Below are positions 41,672 to 49,761 of a DNA stretch of 64,000 nucleotides, piece after piece. Where the stretch lies: contig NZ_JAFFZE010000017.1 in NCBI RefSeq assembly GCF_025165815.1, positions 124,001 through 188,000 on the forward strand, given 5' to 3'. Both the position numbers and the translations under genes were made by a program. The notes below the pieces were generated by a model, which was given only the letters and a program-made list of their open reading frames with translations, had not been told where the DNA came from and did not search any database. Position 1 is the stretch's first letter; every line of letters starts with the position of its first letter. This DNA is from Actinophytocola gossypii. GTDB taxonomy: Bacteria > Actinomycetota > Actinomycetes > Mycobacteriales > Pseudonocardiaceae.

Positions 41672-43255
41672 CTAGTTCACGCAGTTCACGCCGCCGGCAT
41701 TGATCTGCGGCTCGGGGGTGGTCGGGGGAGCCGTCGGCGACGTCGGCGACGTCGGCTGGTGCTGCGCCACGACGCTGCCGCCGCCGAAACCGTCGGTCAC
41801 GCCCGGGTAGTCGGTGCCGAGCACGACGCGCACATGGCTCGGCGCCTGGCTCGCGTCCTCCTCGAGCAGGAAGTCGCCGGCCAGTTCGTCGGCCACGTAC
41901 TGGGCCAGGCTCTCCTCGCCCGGCGCGTGCCGGATCACCGACGACGAGCGGACCATCGCGTCGCCGATCTCGCCAGGGTTGAAGCCCTTCGCGGCGAGGT
42001 CGTCGCGCACCGACGCGGCGAGACCGACCGTGTTCGAACCGTTGCGCACGTCCACCGTGACCAGGCCGAGCGACGGCCGTTCGCCGTCCCGCGCCTGGCC
42101 TTCCGGCGCCGGTTCGGACTCCTCGGTCGGGGACGCCCCGGTCGGCTCGTCGCCGCCGCCGTCCGTGGTGAGCGACCGCACGAACCGGGCCACCGCCGCC
42201 GGGTCGACCTCGAGCACGTCGGCGCCGCCGATGTTGGTGTTGCCGAGCGTGGGGATGGTGTAGAAGTCGATGCCGCCGCTGTTGAGCCCGGACATCTGCA
42301 GGGCGAACGTCCCGAGGTCCCAGCCGTTGGACAGCACCACCGACTTCTGCACCGCCGCCACCAGCTCCCGCACCTTCGACGGGCTGGTCAGCATGTCCGC
42401 GGAGAGAACCTTGTTCGCGAGCGCGCCGAGGAACGCCTGCTGGCGCACGATCCGGTCCAGGTCGTAGTTGGGCAGGCCGTAGCGCTGCCGGACGAAGGCG
42501 AGCGCCTTCTTGCCGGAGATCGTCTGCACGCCCTTCGTGAAGTTCGCACCGGACTTCGGGTCGCGGGTGGCCCGGTTCAGGCACACCTCGACGCCGCCGA
42601 TGGCCTTGGTGACCTCGTAGAAGCTGCCCAGGTTGACCTCGGCGTAGCGGTCGATGGTGACCGCGTCGCCGATCAGGTTCTCGATCGTGGCGATGAGGTT
42701 CTTTCGCCCGGCGATCTTGGCCTGGTTCTCCAGCTCGTCCATGTTCGGCGCGGTGTCGCCGAGCTCGTCGAAGGTGTCGTTGTACGCGTAGGCGAACGCC
42801 GAGTTGAGCCGGTGGTTGCCGTACCCGCCGGCGAGCTCGACCCAGGAGTCGCGGGGAAAGGAGATGGCGACCGCACGCGTGCCGTCGACCGGGATGTGCA
42901 CGAGGATCATGGTGTCGGTGTTGCGTTCGCCCTCGTTAACCCCGGCGTTCAGCATGTCCAGGACCTCGTCCGGCAACGGGTTGCCGTGCGCGTCCTCCCG
43001 GCTGTCGATGCCGACGAGCAGCATGTCGACCGCGCCGTCGAGCGGGATCGACTGGTCCTCGACCTCCTTGGCGATGACGTCGGTGGTGACGGTACCGTCG
43101 TTCACGTCACCGACCGCCCACCATCCGTAACCCATGGCGCCGACGACGGCCACCGAGGCCACGGCCGCGACCGAGCGACCGGTGTACGTGCTGGCCTTGC
43201 GCCAGCCCCGTAAGGGCCTTCTGCGGCCAGGTAACACCTGCGTACGTTCGTCCAC
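41672..43255 (-). CDS. LytR-CpsA-Psr (LCP) family cell-wall ligase with LytR_C domain, copy 2
   Basis: The product has 527 residues: TM segment ~28-48, then the LCP domain with NTDTMILVHIPVDGTRAVAISFPRDSWV, YAEVNLGSFYEVTKAIGGVEVCL and ALAFVRQRYGLPNYDLDRIVRQQ. After an acidic linker, a LytR_C domain (~395-495, LVTVDVRNGSNTVGLAASVRDDLAAKGF) and a Thr/Pro-rich tail follow. It is the closer match to M. tuberculosis CpsA (Rv3267), which has the same two-domain build. GTG at 43255 has GGAGGAG upstream. It is divergent from rmlD, which makes the rhamnose of the arabinogalactan linker. Confidence 0.92.
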   Translation of the reverse strand: MDERTQVLPGRRRPLRGWRKASTYTGRSVAAVASVAVVGAMGYGWWAVGDVNDGTVTTDVIAKEVEDQSIPLDGAVDMLLVGIDSREDAHGNPLPDEVLDMLNAGVNEGERNTDTMILVHIPVDGTRAVAISFPRDSWVELAGGYGNHRLNSAFAYAYNDTFDELGDTAPNMDELENQAKIAGRKNLIATIENLIGDAVTIDRYAEVNLGSFYEVTKAIGGVEVCLNRATRDPKSGANFTKGVQTISGKKALAFVRQRYGLPNYDLDRIVRQQAFLGALANKVLSADMLTSPSKVRELVAAVQKSVVLSNGWDLGTFALQMSGLNSGGIDFYTIPTLGNTNIGGADVLEVDPAAVARFVRSLTTDGGGDEPTGASPTEESEPAPEGQARDGERPSLGLVTVDVRNGSNTVGLAASVRDDLAAKGFNPGEIGDAMVRSSSVIRHAPGEESLAQYVADELAGDFLLEEDASQAPSHVRVVLGTDYPGVTDGFGGGSVVAQHQPTSPTSPTAPPTTPEPQINAGGVNCVN

Positions 43256-43397
43256 GCACGCTCCTCCCCGTCCCCCGACGGAACTTGAGCACTACGATAC
43301 CGACCCGTTGGCAAGGGCGTCGGTGCCTTGCGATTGTTAGGACGCAATACTGACCGCGTCCGGTTTACCTCCGAGTAAAGGAATTTGGTGGTCGTGC

Positions 43398-44300
43398 ATG
43401 CTCGCGTTGCTGGTACCCGGCGGTAACGGCCAGCTCGGCCGTGAGCTGGCGGCGCGCGCGCCGGCCGGGTACGAGGTGCGGGCGCCCGGGTCGGCGGAGC
43501 TGGACATCACCAACGCCGGAGCCGTGATCGAGGCGGTCAAGAGCCTGGCGGAGGGCGCGGGCTCGCTGGTGCCGGTCGTGGTCAACACCGCCGCGTACAC
43601 GGCTGTGGACGCCGCGGAAACGGACACCACCAGGGCGTTCGCCGTGAACGCCGACGGCCCGCGCCTGCTGGCCGCCGCGTGCTCCGCGCACGGCGTGCCG
43701 CTGGTGCACGTGTCGACCGACTACGTGTTCGCCGGCGACGCCGACCACCCGTACGCCGAGTCCGACCCACCCGCGCCGCGCGGTGCCTACGGCGCGACGA
43801 AGGCGGCCGGCGAGGAGGCCGTGCTCGGGTCGGGCGCGCGGGCATGGGTGGTTCGCACCGCGTGGGTGTACGGTGCCCACGGCCGCAACTTCGTGAAGAC
43901 GATGGCGAGGTTGGCCGCGTCCCGCGACACCCTGACCGTGGTCGACGACCAGCGCGGCTCCCCGACCTGGACCGGCGACCTCGCGGACGGCCTGCTGGAA
44001 CTCGCCGGCCGCGTGGCCGGCGACTCACCCCCCGAGTCGACGATCCTGCACGCCACCGGCGGCGGCGAGACGACGTGGTACGAGTTCGCCGGGGCGGTGT
44101 TCGAGGAACTGGGCCTTGACCCGGCGCGGGTCCGGCCGTGCAAGTCGGAGGAGTACCCGACCCCGGCGCCGCGCCCCGCCTACTCGGTGCTCTCGGACGC
44201 CGCGTGGCGCGCCGCCGGCCTGACCCCCCTCCGCCCGTGGCGCGAGGCCCTGGCCGCCGCCTTCGCCGTCGACGGCGCCGCCTTCCGCGACCCGGCCTGA
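43398..44300 (+). CDS. rmlD: dTDP-4-dehydrorhamnose reductase
   Basis: RmlD performs the last step of dTDP-L-rhamnose synthesis with NAD(P)H. The 300-residue SDR protein has the nucleotide motif LLVPGGNGQLGREL, NTAAYTAVDAAE, the catalytic STDYVFAGDADHPYAESD and YGATKAAGE (Tyr-x3-Lys), and ends in the RmlD-typical RPAYSVLSDAAWRAAGLTPLRPWREAL. In mycolata dTDP-rhamnose feeds WbbL, encoded 8 kb downstream (52125). ATG 43398 has only a weak upstream ribosome site. Confidence 0.93.
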   Translation: MLALLVPGGNGQLGRELAARAPAGYEVRAPGSAELDITNAGAVIEAVKSLAEGAGSLVPVVVNTAAYTAVDAAETDTTRAFAVNADGPRLLAAACSAHGVPLVHVSTDYVFAGDADHPYAESDPPAPRGAYGATKAAGEEAVLGSGARAWVVRTAWVYGAHGRNFVKTMARLAASRDTLTVVDDQRGSPTWTGDLADGLLELAGRVAGDSPPESTILHATGGGETTWYEFAGAVFEELGLDPARVRPCKSEEYPTPAPRPAYSVLSDAAWRAAGLTPLRPWREALAAAFAVDGAAFRDPA

Positions 44301-44397
44301 GGCACCGCTCCCTGCTGTCGACTGTCCCGCCTGAACCGACAATCCGATTGCCAGCCGGTGCGACCGCGAGTGTGGACGACGGCACGGGGAGGGCTGG

Positions 44398-44619
44398 GTG
44401 GCGAAGCGGCGATACGTGGCGAGGGGCGTGCCCGGCGGGTACCGGATCTGGGACAACAAGGTGCGAAGGTGGTGGGGCGACCACTACGAACTGTGTCCCG
44501 ACGACCTGCTCGTTGAACTGAATGGCGCCGCGGATCCCGCGCGGATCACCGCCCTGCTCAGGCGCTACGGGCGCTCCGGCGCTGAGCTTGTGGTGCCCAG
44601 GCCAGCCCTGAGGTGCTGG
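44398..44619 (+). pseudogene. Small conserved-looking gene without its own stop (VAKRRYVARG...)
   Basis: GTG 44398 has a strong GGGGAGGG 4 nt upstream. The first ~50 codons read as a compact basic protein (RRYVARGVPGGYRIWDNKVRRWWGDHYE, LLVELNGAADPARITALLRRYG) that recalls a short actinobacterial protein of unknown role. The frame then has no stop and runs to 45486 across the opposite-strand glycosyltransferase. That is implausible, so a stop was probably lost by a one-base indel near 44570-44640. The span given ends at the glycosyltransferase stop. Confidence 0.45.
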
Positions 44620-45705
44620 CTACGACATCGCGCGGCGGTACGCGGCGACGGTCAGTTCCGCCGTGTGGCGCCAGGTGAAGCCGGCCGCGTGGGTGCGACG
44701 GGCGGTCAGGGTCGCCGGGGACGGGGGGTCGGCGAGTGCGGTGGTCAGCGCATCCCGGAGGGCGTCGACGTCGCCGTGGGGGGCCAGGGTCGCGTGGCCG
44801 CCGGAGACCTCACGCAGCGCCGGCACGTCCGAGCAGACCACGGGCACGTCGCACGCCAACGCCTCCAGGACCGGCAGGCCGAAGCCCTCGTCCCGGGACG
44901 GCAGCACCAGCGCCGCCGCTCCGGCCACCACCGACCGGAGGTCCACATCGGACAGGTAGCCGATCGACCGGACCCGCTCGTCGTGCTGGTGGTGGCCGGG
45001 GCCGGCCAGTACCAGCGGCGGAAGCTCCGGCGTCACCTCGTGCGCCTTCAGCAGCCAGCCCAACGACTTCCTCGGCCCGGCCGCCCCGACGAACAACAGG
45101 TACCGCTTCGGCAACCCCACCCGCCTGCGCAGCGCCTCGCTCGGTGGCCTCGCGGTGAACCACGCCGGGTCCACGCCCAGCGGCGTCACGGCGATCTTCG
45201 ACCTCGAGATCCCCAGGCGCTCCGCGGTCACGTCGGCCACCGCGGACGTCGGGGTCAGGACCACGGCCGCGCGCTCGGCCGACCGGGCCACCAGGCGCGG
45301 CAGGTTCTCGTCGCTCGGCGGCAACTCCTCGGGAGCGTCGAGGAACGCCAGGTCGTGGATGGTGAGCACGCCCGCCGCCCGCATCGCCGCGGGGAGTACG
45401 AAGTTGGTGCCGTGCACCACGTCGGTGAAACCGGCGAACAGCTCGACCGGCGGGAACGGGCCGCGCAGCCAGCACCGCCGCAGTAGGCGCGCGGACACCG
45501 GCATGCCGCGGGCGCGTGAACCGTGCGGCAGGACCTTGCGGAGCTTTCGCCAGCCCCGCAACGTGAACGCCACCGCGCGGGTGTCCACTTCGGACATCGA
45601 GGCCAGTTCCTCGGCCAGCGCGGCGGTGTAGCGGCCGACCCCGGTGCGGTTGCCGAGCAGCGGTGTGCCGTCCAGCAGCACCCGGATCGGGCCGTCCTCA
45701 GGCAT
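44620..45705 (-). CDS. Glycosyltransferase family 4
   Basis: The product is a 361-residue GT-B fold enzyme. The N-domain has LLDGTPLLGNRTGVGRYTAALAEEL and FTDVVHGTNFVLP. The C-domain carries the donor-site signature PSRDEGFGLPVLEALACDVPVVCSDVPALREV (the E-x7-E motif). The start overlaps the end of the large GT2-GT4 fusion gene by 8 nt, so they are co-translated. The donor is probably a GDP- or UDP-sugar and the acceptor is unknown. It is part of a five-gene glycosyltransferase group between rmlD and wbbL. Confidence 0.87.
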   Translation of the reverse strand: MPEDGPIRVLLDGTPLLGNRTGVGRYTAALAEELASMSEVDTRAVAFTLRGWRKLRKVLPHGSRARGMPVSARLLRRCWLRGPFPPVELFAGFTDVVHGTNFVLPAAMRAAGVLTIHDLAFLDAPEELPPSDENLPRLVARSAERAAVVLTPTSAVADVTAERLGISRSKIAVTPLGVDPAWFTARPPSEALRRRVGLPKRYLLFVGAAGPRKSLGWLLKAHEVTPELPPLVLAGPGHHQHDERVRSIGYLSDVDLRSVVAGAAALVLPSRDEGFGLPVLEALACDVPVVCSDVPALREVSGGHATLAPHGDVDALRDALTTALADPPSPATLTARRTHAAGFTWRHTAELTVAAYRRAMS

Positions 45706-48214
45706 CCTCGTCGCCCTTCCTGGCCCACCGCGCGGCCGCGAGCCGGCGCACCCGCCCGGCCGCCCGTCGCGTCAGCTCGCCCGGGCCGCCGGCGTCGAGG
45801 TACGACCGGACCAGGTCGATGTCGCGGCGGACGATCTCGCCGACCCGCAGCGGACGGTTCGCCACCAGCGGCTCCGCGCCGGGCAGCCGGTCCGCCGCGG
45901 GCGACGGGTTGCGGCAGAACGACACCAGCGGCGCCAGCACGGTCTCCCAGGTGAACCGCTCGCGCACCACGGCGATCCGCTCCCGCGCCGCGCGGGCGAA
46001 CTCCTCGTCGTAGAGCACCCGCTCCAGCGCCTCGGCCAGCGCCGCCGGGTCCTCGGCCGGCACCACGACGCCGAGGCGCTCGGTGCGGACCAGGTCGGCG
46101 AACGCGTCCCCGTCGGTGGTGACGATCGGTAGGCCGGCCCACAGGTAGTCCAGCACCCTGGTGCGGAACGCGAACGTCGTCTCCACGTGCTCGTAGTGCG
46201 TCGTCACCCCGCAGTCCGCGTCCAGCAGCCAGTTCTGCCGCTCCGCGTACGGCACCCACGTCTCGTTGAAGAACACGTGCCGGTCGGTCAGCCCGAGTCG
46301 CCGGGACAGCAGTCGCGTCCTGGTGCCGATGTCCATGTCCGGCACCTCGGGGTTGGGGTGCCGCATCCCGAGGAACACCAGCCGCACGTCGTCGTGGCGT
46401 TTCGCCAGGTCCTCCACCGCGTGCACCAGCGTCAGCGGGTCGAACCAGCTGTAGACGCCACCCGCCCAGAGCACCACCTTGTCGGTCGGCGCGACCCCGG
46501 CCAGGCCGCCCTTGACCGGCGACGTCGTCTGCTGCGGCGGCTTGCCGGGCAGCCCGAACGGCGCCACCGCGAGCAGCGAGCGCACGGTCGGGTCGTTGTC
46601 GTAGAGCGACGGGGTCAGCCGGCCGAGCGCGGTCAGGTGCCCGAGCCAGAAGTGCCGCTGCCGCTCGGACGCGCACAGGAAGAAGTCGCCGCGTTCCAGC
46701 TGGCTGTTCAGCACCTTCGTCACGCCGGCCAGGTCCAGCGCGCGCTGCTCGTCGTTGGCCTCCTTGCCCTGTTCGAGCAGCTCCAGGTGCATCGGGTCGT
46801 ACATGTCGCAGACCACGATCTTCCTGGAGTCGGTCTTCTTCAGGTCCGGCACCAGCTCCAGCGCGTGACCCTGCAGCACCACGACGTCCGCCCAGTCGAC
46901 GTGCGGGCCGAGCTCGCGCTGCTTCGCCTGGTGCACGGCGAACGGCGCCTCCGGCGGCACGCACCTCGGGTTCACCGTGACCAGCCGCACCTCGTGCTCC
47001 TCGGCCAGCACGTCGGCCATGTTCCAGGCACGGATCGCCGGGCCGGCCATCTGGTCGGAGATCGCGTCGCCGGTGATCACCAGGACCCTCCGGCGCGCGC
47101 CGAACACCTCCTCCAGGCCGAACACCTCGACCAGCAGGTCGTGCGCGGCGAGGTAGCGCGGCAGCGGGTACGCGGGCTCCATCGCCTTGCGCATCAACGG
47201 AAGCAGGTCGGCGTCGGACCGCACCCTGGCCGCCTGCTCGACCTCCCGCGACGCCGCGAGCGAGCCGAGCAGCTCGACGAACTGGTCGATGGCGAACACC
47301 CCGGCCATCGTGGTCCGCGGAACCTCCATCGTGGACTCGCCGGAGTCCGGGAGCCGGAGGTCGAGCTGGGTCGGGTCGAGGTCGCCGCGGGCGGTGGCGC
47401 GGCGCACCGCCAGGGCCAGCGCGGCGGGCAGCGCCTTGGCCAGGGTCGCGTCGGAGACGTTCTTGTAGAGCGCGGCCAACGCGTTGCGCTCCAACAGGAA
47501 CAGCTCGCGCGCGTTGTCCGTCGAGTCCACCTTGGACACCGAGGCGTGGTGGCGGTGGAAGGTCAGCGACGACGGTTCGTACCGCACCCGCCAGCCGCGC
47601 AGGTTCAGCCGCCAGCCGAGGTCGACGTCCTCGTAGAACATGAAGAACCGCTCGTCGAACCCGCCGAGCTCGCGGAACACCCCGGCCCGCACGAACATCG
47701 CCGAGCCGGTGGCGAACAGCACGTCCCGGGGCACGTCGTGGCTGCCGTCGTCCGGCTGGCCGGCGTGCCGCTTGTAGCCCATGCCGAACCAGGTCAGCCC
47801 GGCGTCCACGAAGTCGATCAGCTCGCCGTCCCAGTCCAGCACCTTGCTGGCCACCGCGCCGACGGTCGGCTGCTCGCGCAGCACGTCGACCGCCGCGTCC
47901 ACCCACGCCGGGTGCGGGCGGGCGTCGTTGTTGAGGAACGCGAGCACGGAGCCGGTGGCGTGCCGCGCACCGAGGTTGCACCCGCCGGCGAAGCCGAGGT
48001 TGGCGCCGGCCTCGACCACCTCGACGCCCGGCTCCTGTCTGATCCGGTTCGCGCTCCCGTCACCGGAGTCGTTGTCCACGCAGATGATCTGCAGCGACTC
48101 GGCGGGGTAGGCCAGCTCCTCGCGCAACGCGCGCAGGCAGGTGATGGTGTCCTCGGCGCCGCGGTAGTTCACCACGATCACCGAGACGTCCGGGCGTCGC
48201 GCCGGTTCGGGCAC
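45698..48214 (-). CDS. Bifunctional GT2-GT4 glycosyltransferase fusion
   Basis: The product has 838 residues. Residues ~8-245 form a GT2 domain (VSVIVVNYRGAEDTITCLRAL, FLNNDARPHPAW with the metal-binding acidic pair, GGFDERFFMFYEDVDLGWRL). A ~130-residue helical linker follows. Residues ~378-770 form a GT-B/GT4-like domain (RVLVITGDAISDQMAGPAIRAWNMADVLAEEHEV, VVLWAGGVYSWFDPLTLVHAV, LDYLWAGLPIVTTDGDAFADLV). The protein may add two successive sugars. GTG 48214 follows GAGGAG. It probably builds a rhamnose-containing surface glycan, given rmlD and wbbL nearby, but the product is unknown. Confidence 0.85.
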   Translation of the reverse strand: MPEPARRPDVSVIVVNYRGAEDTITCLRALREELAYPAESLQIICVDNDSGDGSANRIRQEPGVEVVEAGANLGFAGGCNLGARHATGSVLAFLNNDARPHPAWVDAAVDVLREQPTVGAVASKVLDWDGELIDFVDAGLTWFGMGYKRHAGQPDDGSHDVPRDVLFATGSAMFVRAGVFRELGGFDERFFMFYEDVDLGWRLNLRGWRVRYEPSSLTFHRHHASVSKVDSTDNARELFLLERNALAALYKNVSDATLAKALPAALALAVRRATARGDLDPTQLDLRLPDSGESTMEVPRTTMAGVFAIDQFVELLGSLAASREVEQAARVRSDADLLPLMRKAMEPAYPLPRYLAAHDLLVEVFGLEEVFGARRRVLVITGDAISDQMAGPAIRAWNMADVLAEEHEVRLVTVNPRCVPPEAPFAVHQAKQRELGPHVDWADVVVLQGHALELVPDLKKTDSRKIVVCDMYDPMHLELLEQGKEANDEQRALDLAGVTKVLNSQLERGDFFLCASERQRHFWLGHLTALGRLTPSLYDNDPTVRSLLAVAPFGLPGKPPQQTTSPVKGGLAGVAPTDKVVLWAGGVYSWFDPLTLVHAVEDLAKRHDDVRLVFLGMRHPNPEVPDMDIGTRTRLLSRRLGLTDRHVFFNETWVPYAERQNWLLDADCGVTTHYEHVETTFAFRTRVLDYLWAGLPIVTTDGDAFADLVRTERLGVVVPAEDPAALAEALERVLYDEEFARAARERIAVVRERFTWETVLAPLVSFCRNPSPAADRLPGAEPLVANRPLRVGEIVRRDIDLVRSYLDAGGPGELTRRAAGRVRRLAAARWARKGDEDA

Positions 48215-48344
48215 TCGGGCTCCTCGCGTCAGGGGTGGTGTTGGCTAGCCTGCCCTATCACGGCCCGTGACGAGTGGTTAACCCGCGGAGTCGGCCGATC
48301 GGGGTTCCGGCCGGCACATCGACTTTCGGTAGAAAGTGCGCGTG

Positions 48345-48815
48345 ATGCCGAACCAGCCGCCCCAGCACCAGGCCCCGCACGGGTACCCGGCGTACCCCGC
48401 GTACCCGGCGTATCCGCAGGCCCCGGCCCCGCCGCCGCGGCGCCGGCGCACCGGCGTCATCGTCGGGCTCGTGCTCAGCGTGGTGGTGTTCGTCGGCGCC
48501 GTCGCCGGCCTGGCGATCTTCTACACGTCGACGGCCGGGTCCGACGACGGGGACACGACCGGATCGGGGTCGCCGGGGACCTCGGCCGCCTGGACTCCCG
48601 CGATCACCCTGCCCGCCGGCTGCGAGTCGTGCCTGGTGCACGACAGCTACCTGTCCGACGGCACGTTCGTGGAGTCGGCGGTCGTCGTCGCCCGGCACGG
48701 CGGGCTGGCCGTCGAGGCCCGGTACCACCGCGGCAGCGCGCCCATCGGCCAGATCGACCAGGTCACCACCATGCTCGCGACGAACGTCATCGCGACCGTG
48801 CTGGCCGCCCAGTAG
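48345..48815 (+). CDS. Membrane protein with Tyr-Pro-Ala repeats and exported domain
   Basis: The product has 156 residues. The cytoplasmic N-terminus is Pro/Tyr-rich with a tandem YPAYPAYPAYP repeat, followed by an RRRR stop, one TM segment (~37-60) and a ~90-residue outer domain with a CESC pair (LPAGCESCLVHDSYL). I do not recognise the domain. Starts at 48336, 48342 (GTG) or 48345 (ATG) are all in frame. TAGAAA six bases before 48342 could make that start leaderless. The last 29 bases overlap the convergent glycosyltransferase gene. Confidence 0.6.
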   Translation: MPNQPPQHQAPHGYPAYPAYPAYPQAPAPPPRRRRTGVIVGLVLSVVVFVGAVAGLAIFYTSTAGSDDGDTTGSGSPGTSAAWTPAITLPAGCESCLVHDSYLSDGTFVESAVVVARHGGLAVEARYHRGSAPIGQIDQVTTMLATNVIATVLAAQ

Positions 48816-49737
48816 CCCACACCTCGGCCCGGGACCGGGTGGCGCGGCGGCCGATCTCCACCCGCCCGGTCACCAGTCCGGGCAGCCGGGTGACGACCTC
48901 GGCGAGCACCCGCAGCCGCAGGCCCACCCGGAAGTTCGCGGCCGCCGGAACCGTCCGGCCGAGCAGCCGGCGCACCGGCAGCGCCGCGGTGATCGCGGCG
49001 AACCGGGCCAGCTCCCGGACCGCCACCGCGGCCGGGGCGCAGCGCACCAGCATGGCCAGCCGGTTCCGCTCGTTCCACCGGTGGAACAGCACCGACCCCG
49101 GTCGGGTGCTGGCGCCGTGCAGGTGCCGCACCCGCGCCGCCGGCACCGAGCACACCGTCCAGCCGCCGAGCCGCAGCCGCCACGCGGTGTCGGTGTCCTC
49201 GTAGTAGCAGAAGAACTCCGCCGGAACGCCGCCCGCCTCGGTCAGCGCCGCCGTGCGCAGCAGCGCCGCGCCGCCGCAGAACCCGAACACCGGGCCGTCG
49301 ACCGCGTCCGCGCCGTGCCCGTCGCCGGTGAGCACCACGCCGACCGACTGCGTCTCGCCGGCCGGGGTCTCCAGGCGCGGGCTCGCCGCCGCCGCGCGCG
49401 CGTCCTCGTCCAGGGCGGTCTCCAGCAGGGCCAGCCAGTCCGGCTCGGGCGCGGCGTCGTCGTTGAGCCACGCCACGAACTCCGTGCCGACCCTCGGCAG
49501 CGCGGCCGCGAGCGCACCGGCGTAGCCGACGTTCGCCGCCGTGCGGTGGACCTCGGGCCGGGACGGGTGCGCGGCCAGGATCGCGGCGCTGCCGTCGTCG
49601 GAGGCGTTGTCCACGACCAGCAGCCGGTGTGGGCGGGTCTGCGCGGCGAGCGCGTCGAGACACCCGATCAGGTGATCGCGGCCGCGCCAGGTCACCACGA
49701 CGACGGTGGTCCGTGTCGTGTCGTTCCCGGTGGTCAC
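48787..49737 (-). CDS. Glycosyltransferase family 2
   Basis: This is a 316-residue GT2 with the rhamnosyltransferase-like layout: TTVVVVTWRGRDHLIGCLDALAAQ, VVDNASDDGSAAIL, TAANVGYAGALAAAL, AWLNDDAAPEPDW, then EFFCYYEDTDTAWRLRLGG and RVRHLHGAST. The C-terminal ~80 residues are amphipathic. GTG 49737 has no Shine-Dalgarno sequence. TACGGT lies 8 nt upstream and overlaps the -10 of the divergent GT4 gene. The nucleotide-sugar donor is probably dTDP-rhamnose or similar, by family resemblance. Confidence 0.85.
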   Translation of the reverse strand: MTTGNDTTRTTVVVVTWRGRDHLIGCLDALAAQTRPHRLLVVDNASDDGSAAILAAHPSRPEVHRTAANVGYAGALAAALPRVGTEFVAWLNDDAAPEPDWLALLETALDEDARAAAASPRLETPAGETQSVGVVLTGDGHGADAVDGPVFGFCGGAALLRTAALTEAGGVPAEFFCYYEDTDTAWRLRLGGWTVCSVPAARVRHLHGASTRPGSVLFHRWNERNRLAMLVRCAPAAVAVRELARFAAITAALPVRRLLGRTVPAAANFRVGLRLRVLAEVVTRLPGLVTGRVEIGRRATRSRAEVWATGRPARSR

Positions 49738-49745
49738 GGCGCACG

Positions 49746-49755
49746 ACCGTACTCT
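49746..49755. promoter_or_regulatory. Overlapping divergent -10 hexamers between two glycosyltransferase genes
   Basis: TACGGT on the minus strand (49751-49746) and TACTCT on the plus strand (49750-49755) share two base pairs in a 24-bp divergent gap. They lie 8 and 6 nt from the GTG starts at 49737 and 49762. Both transcripts would be leaderless, and only one promoter could be open at a time. Confidence 0.45.
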
Positions 49756-49761
49756 GTGCTG

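Noticed and set aside
46187-49204. 1005-codon open frame on the plus strand
   Set aside because: It is antisense to the GT2-GT4 fusion and GT2 genes. The composition is typical of GC-rich antisense frames.
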